A DNA stretch of 13,568 nucleotides. Source: JBEIHI01 sp964655245 (GTDB lineage: Bacteria > Bdellovibrionota > UBA2394). This document shows positions 6,977 to 12,732 of this stretch, in pieces. Location of the stretch: contig CAZZLQ010000058.1 of assembly GCA_964655245.1 (NCBI GenBank), forward strand, positions 1 through 13,568, given 5' to 3'. The notes below the pieces were generated by a model, which saw only the letters and a list, made by a program, of their open reading frames with translations, ran no database searches and had not been told where the DNA came from. Positions within the stretch are counted from its first letter, which is position 1. Each line of letters begins with the position of its first letter. The position numbers were made by a program, and so were the translations under genes.

Positions 6977-8325
6977 CCAAACGAAAAGCCTTGATGTATG
7001 CGATTGAGAGCCGTCGCACTTTGATTTTGGCCGGCCCAATCATGTTGGGGCAGGTCTCTCATATCTTGCTCGGAATTATCGATAGCATAATGGTCGGTCA
7101 CCTGGGGACCATCCCCTTGGCGGCGGCTAGCCTGGGGCATTCGATTTTTGTGATTCCTTTGGTGTTTGGATTCGGTGTCTCGGGATGTATCTCTGCTCTT
7201 GTTGCTCGAGCCGACGGAGAAAACAACCCCCGAGAATGTGGTGAAATTTTGAGGCATGGCTTGGTTATGAACTTTGTCATGGCGCTCGGCTTGGCTCTTC
7301 TTGTCGAGGCTTTCATCCCGTTCATGGTTTATTTAGACCAGCCCGCCGATGTTTTGCAGGAAGCGGTGGGATTTCTTCGAGTGATATCTTGGTCCATGAT
7401 TCCTGCTTTGGTTTTTCAGGCGTTCAAAAATTACTCAGATGGAATGCACAAGACGGGTGCTCCCATGGTGGTAATGATGTCCTCTGTTGTATTGAATGCA
7501 GGCCTCAATTACCTGCTGATTTTTGGTCATTGGGGGTTTCCAGAGTGGGGTCTCTTGGGTTCCGGTGTTGCCACTCTGATCACTCGGTTGGCGATGATGG
7601 TGGCGATGGCGATTCTCGTGCTTCGAAGCCCAGCGTTCGAGATGAGTTTGCCGCTGCAGTGGTTGTCACGGCTTCAGTGGCGGCGTTTTGCTCGAATGTT
7701 GTCGGTAGGATTTCCCTCGGGACTCCAGGCGCTCTTTGAAGTCGGAGCTTTTTCTTTGGCAGCGGTGATGATGGGCTGGATCTCGGCTGAGGCCCTTGCG
7801 GCTCATCAAATTGCGCTCAATGTGGCATCCGTCACTTTCATGATACCGTTGGGCCTTTCATTTGCAGTAAGTATTCGTGTGGGAAATGCGATGGGAATGA
7901 AACTGCCCGCGGTGGCTCGTCGAATTGGTCTGGGCTCTCTAGCTGTCGCGCTGTTGATGTCGATTCTGTTTACTCTCATGTTCTTTGTGACACGCTTTGT
8001 GATTCCAGGATTTTACTCAACTGACACTCAGGTGTTGGAGTTGGCGGGCGTCTTGTTTGTGGTGGCCGGTTGCTTTCAGCTCTTTGATGGACTTCAGGTG
8101 GTTGGCGCGGGCGCGCTTCGAGGTTTATTGGACATTCGATATCCGACGATTGTGACGTTTGTGGCGTACTGGGTTTTGAGTTTACCCGGAGGATATTGGT
8201 TCGCCTTTCATTTGAACTGGGGTCCCGCAGGAATCTGGTGGGGTTTGACGCTCGGTCTCTTGGTGGCAGCGGCTCTGCTGGTGTTTCGATTCAATGCTCT
8301 GACCAAGCGGCGTACAGATGCCTAG
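6973..8325 (+). CDS. MATE family efflux transporter (NorM-like)
   Basis: Multidrug/toxin extrusion pump of 450 residues with 12 predicted membrane spans, normally driven by Na+ or H+. It starts with the family pattern LAGPIMLGQVSHILLGIIDSI followed by MVGHLG, and the second half repeats the theme with FPSGLQALFEVGAFSLAAVM and AAHQIALNVASVTFMIPLGL, as expected for the two pseudo-symmetric MatE domains. The ATG overlaps the cstA stop (6973-6976), and AAGGTGG lies 10 nt upstream. It closes the five-gene run. Its stop TAG is interlocked with the stop of the opposing gene in a CTAG palindrome (8322-8325), with no terminator hairpin visible between the two. Confidence 0.93.
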   Translation: MTKRKALMYAIESRRTLILAGPIMLGQVSHILLGIIDSIMVGHLGTIPLAAASLGHSIFVIPLVFGFGVSGCISALVARADGENNPRECGEILRHGLVMNFVMALGLALLVEAFIPFMVYLDQPADVLQEAVGFLRVISWSMIPALVFQAFKNYSDGMHKTGAPMVVMMSSVVLNAGLNYLLIFGHWGFPEWGLLGSGVATLITRLAMMVAMAILVLRSPAFEMSLPLQWLSRLQWRRFARMLSVGFPSGLQALFEVGAFSLAAVMMGWISAEALAAHQIALNVASVTFMIPLGLSFAVSIRVGNAMGMKLPAVARRIGLGSLAVALLMSILFTLMFFVTRFVIPGFYSTDTQVLELAGVLFVVAGCFQLFDGLQVVGAGALRGLLDIRYPTIVTFVAYWVLSLPGGYWFAFHLNWGPAGIWWGLTLGLLVAAALLVFRFNALTKRRTDA

Positions 8326-9041
8326 GCGATGGGTGGATGATCAGAGAGAATCTGATCAAAGCCCGCCATCACAGCTGCTCGAGCTTCAGCAGAGCTTCGT
8401 GGCAGAAACGCCAAGACTTGAACTCCGTGGCTATGGTAGCGCTCCACCATCGAAGCAGCGAAGAGATTGATTCCCGAAACTTTTGGCGGAAGAGAGTAGA
8501 TTTTGTGAGCTTCAATGCCACTTAAAAAACCAAGACGAAACAGATGAGCGAGTCCTGCTCTTTTGCATTCATCAAATCGAGCATAGATCTTGGCCTTTGG
8601 GTAATGCTGTCGAATCGATGTTTCCACTTCATCTGACCAGCATAAGAAAGTGACATGCGTTGAGATCCAGTCCGTTTTGTTTTTTGATTGGACGAGATCG
8701 ACAAGGCTTTTGATCAAAGCAGTACCGCCCGGCTCTTTGATGTCGAAAGTCCAGCGCAGGTGTCCCCATCGGTCGAAAATCTGATCCAGAAAACACAGTC
8801 TACTGCCGTCTCGTAACTGGATCTGTTCAAGTTGGGCTTTTGAGGCTTCGCTGATAGGCAGCGAGAGGCCAGCGATTCGCCACAGATTTTCATCGTGGCA
8901 GAGAACAATATGATGGTCGGCCGTGAGCCTCAGATCAGTTTCAATATGAAGAAAGCCAACTGCTTCAGCATTCTTAAATGCGACCTCAGTGTTTTCGATT
9001 GCTTCTTTGCAGTAGCCTCGATGACTAATCCACTCCACCAT
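8322..9041 (-). CDS. Glycerophosphodiester phosphodiesterase (cytosolic, UgpQ-like)
   Basis: Hydrolyses glycerophosphodiesters from phospholipid turnover to glycerol 3-phosphate and an alcohol. The 239-residue protein has the catalytic set of the GDPD family: HRG (H7, R8) followed by ENT (16-18 region), the metal ligands E34 and D36 in IETDLRLTADHHIVLCHD, and the second catalytic histidine H49. The central FDIKEPG and the C-terminal QILSDHPP match the barrel strands of the family. There is no signal peptide, so it is probably cytoplasmic like UgpQ rather than periplasmic like GlpQ. The ATG has GAGGTG only a few bases upstream, part of a 7-bp inverted repeat shared with the divergent gene. The 3' end overlaps the MATE gene by 4 nt, stop to stop. 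Confidence 0.9.
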   Translation of the reverse strand: MVEWISHRGYCKEAIENTEVAFKNAEAVGFLHIETDLRLTADHHIVLCHDENLWRIAGLSLPISEASKAQLEQIQLRDGSRLCFLDQIFDRWGHLRWTFDIKEPGGTALIKSLVDLVQSKNKTDWISTHVTFLCWSDEVETSIRQHYPKAKIYARFDECKRAGLAHLFRLGFLSGIEAHKIYSLPPKVSGINLFAASMVERYHSHGVQVLAFLPRSSAEARAAVMAGFDQILSDHPPIA

Positions 9042-9062
9042 TCACCTCATTTTAAGAGGTGA
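9042..9062. repeat. Inverted repeat carrying ribosome-site sequence on both strands
   Basis: TCACCTC (9042-9048) and GAGGTGA (9056-9062) form a 7-bp inverted repeat around a 7-nt A/T-rich loop. On the minus strand one arm is the GAGGTGA Shine-Dalgarno of the phosphodiesterase gene, directly before its ATG. In the leader RNA of that gene the two arms could pair and hide the ribosome site. For the plus-strand gene the other arm is too far from the preferred start to be its ribosome site. Confidence 0.5.
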
Positions 9063-9126
9063 GGGGTCGAATTCAAAAGAAACTTTGGCTGTTGTTCTTT
9101 TTCGAGCTTTGAGGAAAAAGTTCAGA

Positions 9127-9900
9127 GTGGAATTGGAATTGATCATTCTCTGCGCCTTTGCCTTTTTTGCGGGTTTTGTGGACTCGATCGCTGGGGGTGG
9201 AGGTCTTATTCAGCTCCCTGCGTTAATGCTCGGCTATCCGCATCTTGATCCATTAACGATGCTTGGCACCAACAAAGCTTCATCGGTTGTGGGGACATCC
9301 GCAGCGGTCATTCGATATTCCAGGAAGGTCTCGATCCCTTGGGATTTGATCTTGCCGGCAACTCTGGTGGCGTTTCTGTTTTCTTTCTTTGGCGCAAAAA
9401 CGGTTGAGTTGTTTCCATCAGGTTTTTTACGACCGGTGATGATCGTGCTGCTGATCCTGGTTTTTTTGCACACGAACTTTGTGCAAAATTTTGGAGTCGT
9501 AGATTCGTATCGAAAGCGCACCAAAAGGATTTTGGCTTGGAGTCTGCTCGGCGCTGCAGTCATCGGATTTTATGATGGATTTTTTGGGCCTGGCACTGGC
9601 GGATTTCTCATCTATCTTTTGGTTTGGACATTAAAGCTTGATCTTTTGAGAGCGTCGGCGAGTTCAAAGATCATCAACTGGGGGACAAACATCGCGGCTT
9701 TGATCTTTTTTGGATCAACAGGGCATGTGGACTTGTCTCTGGCGATTCCGATGGGAGTATTTAACTTGATGGGGGGATTTGTAGGCTCAGGTCTTGCCAT
9801 TAAAAAGGGTGTGAAACTGATTCAGTTTGCCTTTCGAATCGTTGTGGTTATCACCATTGGCCGATTAGTTGTTCAGTATCTTAACTCCGGACGGATGTGA
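9127..9900 (+). CDS. TauE/SafE family sulfite/anion exporter-like membrane protein
   Basis: Inner-membrane protein of the TauE/SafE (former DUF81) family, members of which export sulfite, sulfoacetate or related anions; the substrate here is unknown. Two homologous halves are visible, each opening with a glycine-rich motif: FFAGFVDSIAGGGGLIQLPA near the N-terminus and GFYDGFFGPGTGGFLI in the second half, each followed by further spans. The frame is open to TTG 9085 (271 residues). I prefer GTG 9127 (257 residues) because ELELIILCAFAFFAG is the normal family start and GAGGA lies at 9111-9115, 11 nt upstream. The extra TTG-start peptide is basic and has no clear ribosome site. The 3' end overlaps the opposing gene by 36 nt. 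Confidence 0.85.
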   Translation: MELELIILCAFAFFAGFVDSIAGGGGLIQLPALMLGYPHLDPLTMLGTNKASSVVGTSAAVIRYSRKVSIPWDLILPATLVAFLFSFFGAKTVELFPSGFLRPVMIVLLILVFLHTNFVQNFGVVDSYRKRTKRILAWSLLGAAVIGFYDGFFGPGTGGFLIYLLVWTLKLDLLRASASSKIINWGTNIAALIFFGSTGHVDLSLAIPMGVFNLMGGFVGSGLAIKKGVKLIQFAFRIVVVITIGRLVVQYLNSGRM

Positions 9901-10530
9901 GCAGTCGAGGCTCATTGAGGGAATCTCCTTCACTCCAAACTTCAATCGGAAGGGGATGGAAAACCCCATGAGAGCCTGATCATGGTGAGCTTTCTCAGAA
10001 ATGCTAGAGTTAAGATAATAGACACCAAAGAAGAGTTGATCCTGAGATGAGGCCAAGGAAGCGCCTGCTTCGACTTGATCGCCTGTCTTCATCTGAGGAT
10101 TGTGAACTGGATAGTAATACGAGGTGTAGCCGTCGGGATGGACGAGTCTCAGTTGGTGGCTTGCTGCATAGTAAAAGACCTGGCCCTTGTGAGCGGCCTT
10201 GATGGGGGAGTTTGGTTTTGTTGTGAGTTGAATCCGAAAGGCCGAGTCGTCTTGAACATGGTCGGGTGCCTGAAGATTTCCCTCGGCGCAATCAAAGGGA
10301 TCGACAGGTGGAACTAAGGCAAACTCAGGTGTGCCGGGGAGTGGGAGGCATCGACCAGGAGAGTCATTTTTGGCTTTGCTACAGTATGCTCGGCCCATGC
10401 AGTTCTGCTCAACAGGATCGCAGGGCTTGAGGCGGTTTCGGATGAGCATTCCAATGTCGTAAGCTAGGATCATCGCGCCGGAGGCGATCAAAATGCCCCA
10501 CATCCATTTTGTTTTGTCTGTTCTGATCAC
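9865..10530 (-). CDS. Membrane-anchored protein with degenerate M23 peptidase-like beta domain
   Basis: Predicted 221-residue protein with one N-terminal membrane span (about residues 9-30), the rest probably in the periplasm. Six cysteines follow the span (37, 44, 50, 61, 81, 210), which suits disulfides outside the cytosol. Residues about 108-172 read like the beta-sandwich of M23 (LytM) endopeptidases: IKAAHKGQVFYYA, then LVHPDGYTSYYYPVH and KTGDQVEAGASLASS. The zinc-binding HxGxD is not seen, and the HLHFEV strand is replaced by QLFFGVYY, so it is probably not catalytic; a scaffold or activator role like other degenerate LytM proteins is possible. The start is GTG 10530 with a weak ribosome site; ATG 10503 is an alternative but would cut into the membrane anchor. 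It overlaps the exporter gene by 36 nt. Confidence 0.7.
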   Translation of the reverse strand: MIRTDKTKWMWGILIASGAMILAYDIGMLIRNRLKPCDPVEQNCMGRAYCSKAKNDSPGRCLPLPGTPEFALVPPVDPFDCAEGNLQAPDHVQDDSAFRIQLTTKPNSPIKAAHKGQVFYYAASHQLRLVHPDGYTSYYYPVHNPQMKTGDQVEAGASLASSQDQLFFGVYYLNSSISEKAHHDQALMGFSIPFRLKFGVKEIPSMSLDCSHPSGVKILNN

Positions 10531-10623
10531 GCGGATCTTTTAAACTCTTTTGACGAGTCAGGAAAGATTCTTGTCGTGCAGGAATTTTCTGACTTGGCAC
10601 CGGAGAAGTTCCTCCTCTAGCCT

Positions 10624-11211
10624 ATGCTCATGAATCTAAAGAAGATTTTGACCTTGATCGTTGTTTCACTCGGGTTTGCGATGCTGGTGTTTTTTGCGAC
10701 TCGGCAGGATGAAGAGAATCTCAGCCCGGTAGTTGAAGAAGAGAATTCAGATCTTCAGGCTGTCAACGCGGATCAGCTCAAGGCTGTGATTCAAGGACTC
10801 GACTCAAAGGTGATTGTCGTGAACTTTTGGGCAACCTTTTGTGGTCCTTGCCGAGAGGAGTTTCCGTATTTTGTGTCGCTTTATCGTGAGTTCAAAGATC
10901 AGGGGATGAGTCTTTTGTTTGTGTCGATGGACTTTGATTCTGACCGTCCCCAGATTGATGAGTTCTTGTCTGAGCAAGGCGTGAACTTTGTGACTTATCT
11001 CCGTGCTGGAAAGGATGATGAGTTCATCCGAGGCGTTCATCCCGAATGGTCAGGTGTTCTACCCATGACGCTTGTGTATGATTCATCCAAACAGTTGGCG
11101 AAGTTTCTGCCGAAGGCAATGACTTACGAAGAACTGGAAGATGTGATTACGGGGGTTTTGTCCTCTTCAGGACGCTCCCAACCAAACAAAGATCAAGGAG
11201 GCTCACAATGA
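10624..11211 (+). CDS. Membrane-anchored thiol-disulfide oxidoreductase, TlpA/ResA-like
   Basis: Predicted 195-residue periplasmic-facing thioredoxin-fold protein. Residues 6-25 form an uncleaved signal anchor, followed by an acidic linker (28-45) and the thioredoxin domain. The active site is FWATFCGPCREEFP (C73, C76) and the cis-proline is P147 in GVLPMT. Relatives reduce disulfides in the periplasm, for example for cytochrome c maturation, but no cytochrome assembly gene or DsbD/CcdA electron donor is in the window. ATG 10624 or the in-frame ATG 10630 may be the start; the nearest GGAG (10602-10605) is unusually far away. The stop overlaps the next gene as ATGA (11208-11211), so the two thiol proteins are coupled. 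Confidence 0.88.
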   Translation: MLMNLKKILTLIVVSLGFAMLVFFATRQDEENLSPVVEEENSDLQAVNADQLKAVIQGLDSKVIVVNFWATFCGPCREEFPYFVSLYREFKDQGMSLLFVSMDFDSDRPQIDEFLSEQGVNFVTYLRAGKDDEFIRGVHPEWSGVLPMTLVYDSSKQLAKFLPKAMTYEELEDVITGVLSSSGRSQPNKDQGGSQ

Positions 11212-11801
11212 AAACACTTTTGAGTTTTTTAAGTTTCTGTACTTTCGCGATTTCTGTGAATGCGCTGTCGTTGGGGTCTGATATCCCTACGAGTGTGTCG
11301 GCCGTTGAGATGATAGGGGCCGATGGCAGCAAGGTCACATTGGAGAAAATCAAATCAGCCAAAGGCACTTTAGTTTTCTTCACTTGCAATCATTGCCCGT
11401 ATTCCAAAGCTTGGGAGGATAGATACTCGAAGTTCGGAAATGATGTGAAGGCCAAGGGCTTGGGTGTTGTTGCTGTAAACCCTAACAATCCTGCAAAGCA
11501 GTCTGAAGACAGTCTTGAGAATATGAAAAAGAAGGCGGCTCGTTTGAAAATGAGCTTTCCCTATGTTGTGGATGAGGGCTCAAAGCTGGCTAAAGCGTTT
11601 GGTGCAGAAAAGACTCCTGAGTTCTTTCTCTTTGATGCCAAGGGTAAACTTGTCTACAAGGGTGCCTTTGACGATTCCAAAGACGTGAACGACGTTGAAG
11701 AAGTTTTCCTCGCCTCTGCCGTAGACGCCATGTTGAGCGGTAAGCCCATTGCCAAAGCCGAAACCCGAGCGGTGGGTTGCGGCATTAAGTTTTGGAACTA
11801 A
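11208..11801 (+). CDS. Exported peroxiredoxin-like thioredoxin-family protein (CNHC motif)
   Basis: A 197-residue protein with a signal peptide (about 1-19, cleavage near VNA-LS), probably periplasmic. The redoxin domain has VFFTCNHCPYSKAWEDRYSK, with C60-x-x-C63, the cis-proline loop KTPEFFLFDAKGKLVYKGA (P137) and the C-terminal GCGIKFW with a third cysteine, C191. CNHCPY plus a C-terminal VGCxIKW is the pattern of the PRX_like1 branch of the AhpC/TSA-redoxin superfamily, whose activity is little studied; thiol-disulfide exchange is likely. The ribosome site AAGGAGG precedes the ATG, which overlaps the upstream TlpA-like stop. Three bases after its stop begins a relic of the neighbouring binding-protein gene on the other strand. 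Confidence 0.88.
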   Translation: MKTLLSFLSFCTFAISVNALSLGSDIPTSVSAVEMIGADGSKVTLEKIKSAKGTLVFFTCNHCPYSKAWEDRYSKFGNDVKAKGLGVVAVNPNNPAKQSEDSLENMKKKAARLKMSFPYVVDEGSKLAKAFGAEKTPEFFLFDAKGKLVYKGAFDDSKDVNDVEEVFLASAVDAMLSGKPIAKAETRAVGCGIKFWN

Positions 11802-11804
11802 TCT

Positions 11805-11856
11805 TTACTTCGACACTTTGACCATCGTCCAAGCGCGGTCATACGCTGCGAGACTT
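11805..11856 (-). pseudogene. Relic of the 3' end of a PotD-like gene
   Basis: Read on the minus strand this stretch encodes SLAAYDRAWTMVKVSK and a TAA stop, the same 16 C-terminal residues as the binding protein ending at 12733 (which stops with TAG). The 51 bases 11806-11856 are identical to 12734-12784; homology stops abruptly beyond. A short frame starting at an ATG just upstream (MGSLAAYDRAW...) exists but is too short to be a convincing gene. It looks like the leftover end of a gene that has been displaced or duplicated. Confidence 0.75.
11806..11856. repeat. 51-bp direct repeat, left copy
   Basis: Begins TACTTCGACACTTTG and ends CTGCGAGACTT. Every base equals the right copy at 12734-12784, in the same orientation, 928 bases away. 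It lies between the redoxin stop and the gene for the HExxH protein. Confidence 0.97.
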
Positions 11857-11873
11857 CCCATTTTTGCTGCGCC

Positions 11874-11902
11874 TTGTCACACCCGGCTTTATGTCACACT
11901 AA
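11874..11902 (+). promoter_or_regulatory. Candidate promoter with TGTCACAC direct repeat
   Basis: Two copies of TGTCACAC (11875-11882 and 11892-11899) stand 17 bases apart ahead of the HExxH-protein gene. TTGTCA (11874-11879) matches the -35 consensus at five of six bases, but the -10 position (about 11896-11902, ACACTAA) is weak. If used, transcription would begin almost at the ATG (11909), giving a leaderless or near-leaderless mRNA, which agrees with the lack of a Shine-Dalgarno there. The repeats could instead be an operator. Confidence 0.3.
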
Positions 11903-11908
11903 AGCTCT

Positions 11909-12715
11909 ATGCTAAAAATTCATCTAGTGATCGTCACCCTGTTGATCCTTCCTGTGACTTTAAGTGCTTTACCGCTTCCGATTGAGGGCGTTTCTGGAGC
12001 TCACTCTTGCGGCGAGATGAACTCGTCAGACTCTTCGGCAGGCCTTGCTGTGTTGAGCGGTGATTGTGCTGCTCGAGGCTGGAAGGTTAGATGCCTCACT
12101 CCTGAGGAGATTCGCGAAAGAGGCGGCACTTATATTGCGTGCGATGGCAACGCGTGTGAGGTTTTGCTCGTTCACCGCATTTGTCGGTTCATGGGCTACA
12201 CTGATGGGAAGCCTATAAAGTCGCAGGATGAGATTAATCGGATCAAGCGCATGAAACCAAAAAATCCCCAAGAGGCTGACGATGCTTGCGCATTAAGGCA
12301 CGAACTCGAGCATACTTTACAGGGTGAGGGTCAGGTCTGTGACCATGAGCAGGAGGCCTTTGACGCTCAAGAAAAATGTCTCAAAGATTTTTATGAAATA
12401 GTTTGCACGGGTGAGTCCCCAGCCTGGGACCCAGGTGCTTGTGGAAATTTAGCGGGTGATATCTGTGCTGCTCGTGGGGGTAGCGCCATCAACAAATGTG
12501 TTTGCGACATAAAAAAAGAGCTGAAGCCTGGGCAAAAACTCGACAAAAAAGCCTGCGTAGACAGGTGTTCCAGAGATTGCCAATCCATCGGAGACTCCTG
12601 CATTAATGGCTACATCAATTGGTCAGATCCGGGCTGGAGGCCAGGCATGAAACAGGGGGATCGAGAAGGCCGTCGAGTCTACTGTCACAATTCCGCTATC
12701 GGCTATTGCAAATAG
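11909..12715 (+). CDS. Secreted cysteine-rich protein with HExxH metallopeptidase-like motif, unknown family
   Basis: I do not recognise the family. The 268-residue protein begins with a clear signal peptide (hydrophobic 5-18, cleavage near LSA-LP at 20). The mature part has 20 cysteines (34, 53, 62, 78, 83, 92, 127, 144, 157, 166, 178, 186, 197, 199, 216, 220, 224, 231, 259, 267), an even number consistent with many disulfides. RHELEHTLQ at 130-138 is an HExxH zinc motif (H131, E132, H135), and CDHEQEAFDAQ (144-154) offers acidic residues, E147 or E149, as a possible third ligand of gluzincin type. It may therefore be an exported metalloprotease or a disulfide-knotted relative. No good ribosome site precedes ATG 11909. 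The gene is enclosed by 51-bp direct repeats. Confidence 0.75.
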   Translation: MLKIHLVIVTLLILPVTLSALPLPIEGVSGAHSCGEMNSSDSSAGLAVLSGDCAARGWKVRCLTPEEIRERGGTYIACDGNACEVLLVHRICRFMGYTDGKPIKSQDEINRIKRMKPKNPQEADDACALRHELEHTLQGEGQVCDHEQEAFDAQEKCLKDFYEIVCTGESPAWDPGACGNLAGDICAARGGSAINKCVCDIKKELKPGQKLDKKACVDRCSRDCQSIGDSCINGYINWSDPGWRPGMKQGDREGRRVYCHNSAIGYCK

Positions 12716-12732
12716 CGAATCAAAAAACTTTG

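Noticed and set aside
10581..10613. Imperfect inverted repeat (GGAATTTTCT and AGAAGTTCC) upstream of the TlpA-like gene
   Set aside because: The arms match only with a gap and mismatches and the loop is long, so it is not distinguishable from chance.
12694..12717. Nested inverted repeats GCTATT-GCA-AATAGC and CGCTAT/ATAGCG around the stop of the HExxH gene
   Set aside because: The stem is short and AT-rich and is followed by an A-run rather than a T-run on the plus strand; on the minus strand the T-run comes before it. Not a credible terminator for either gene.
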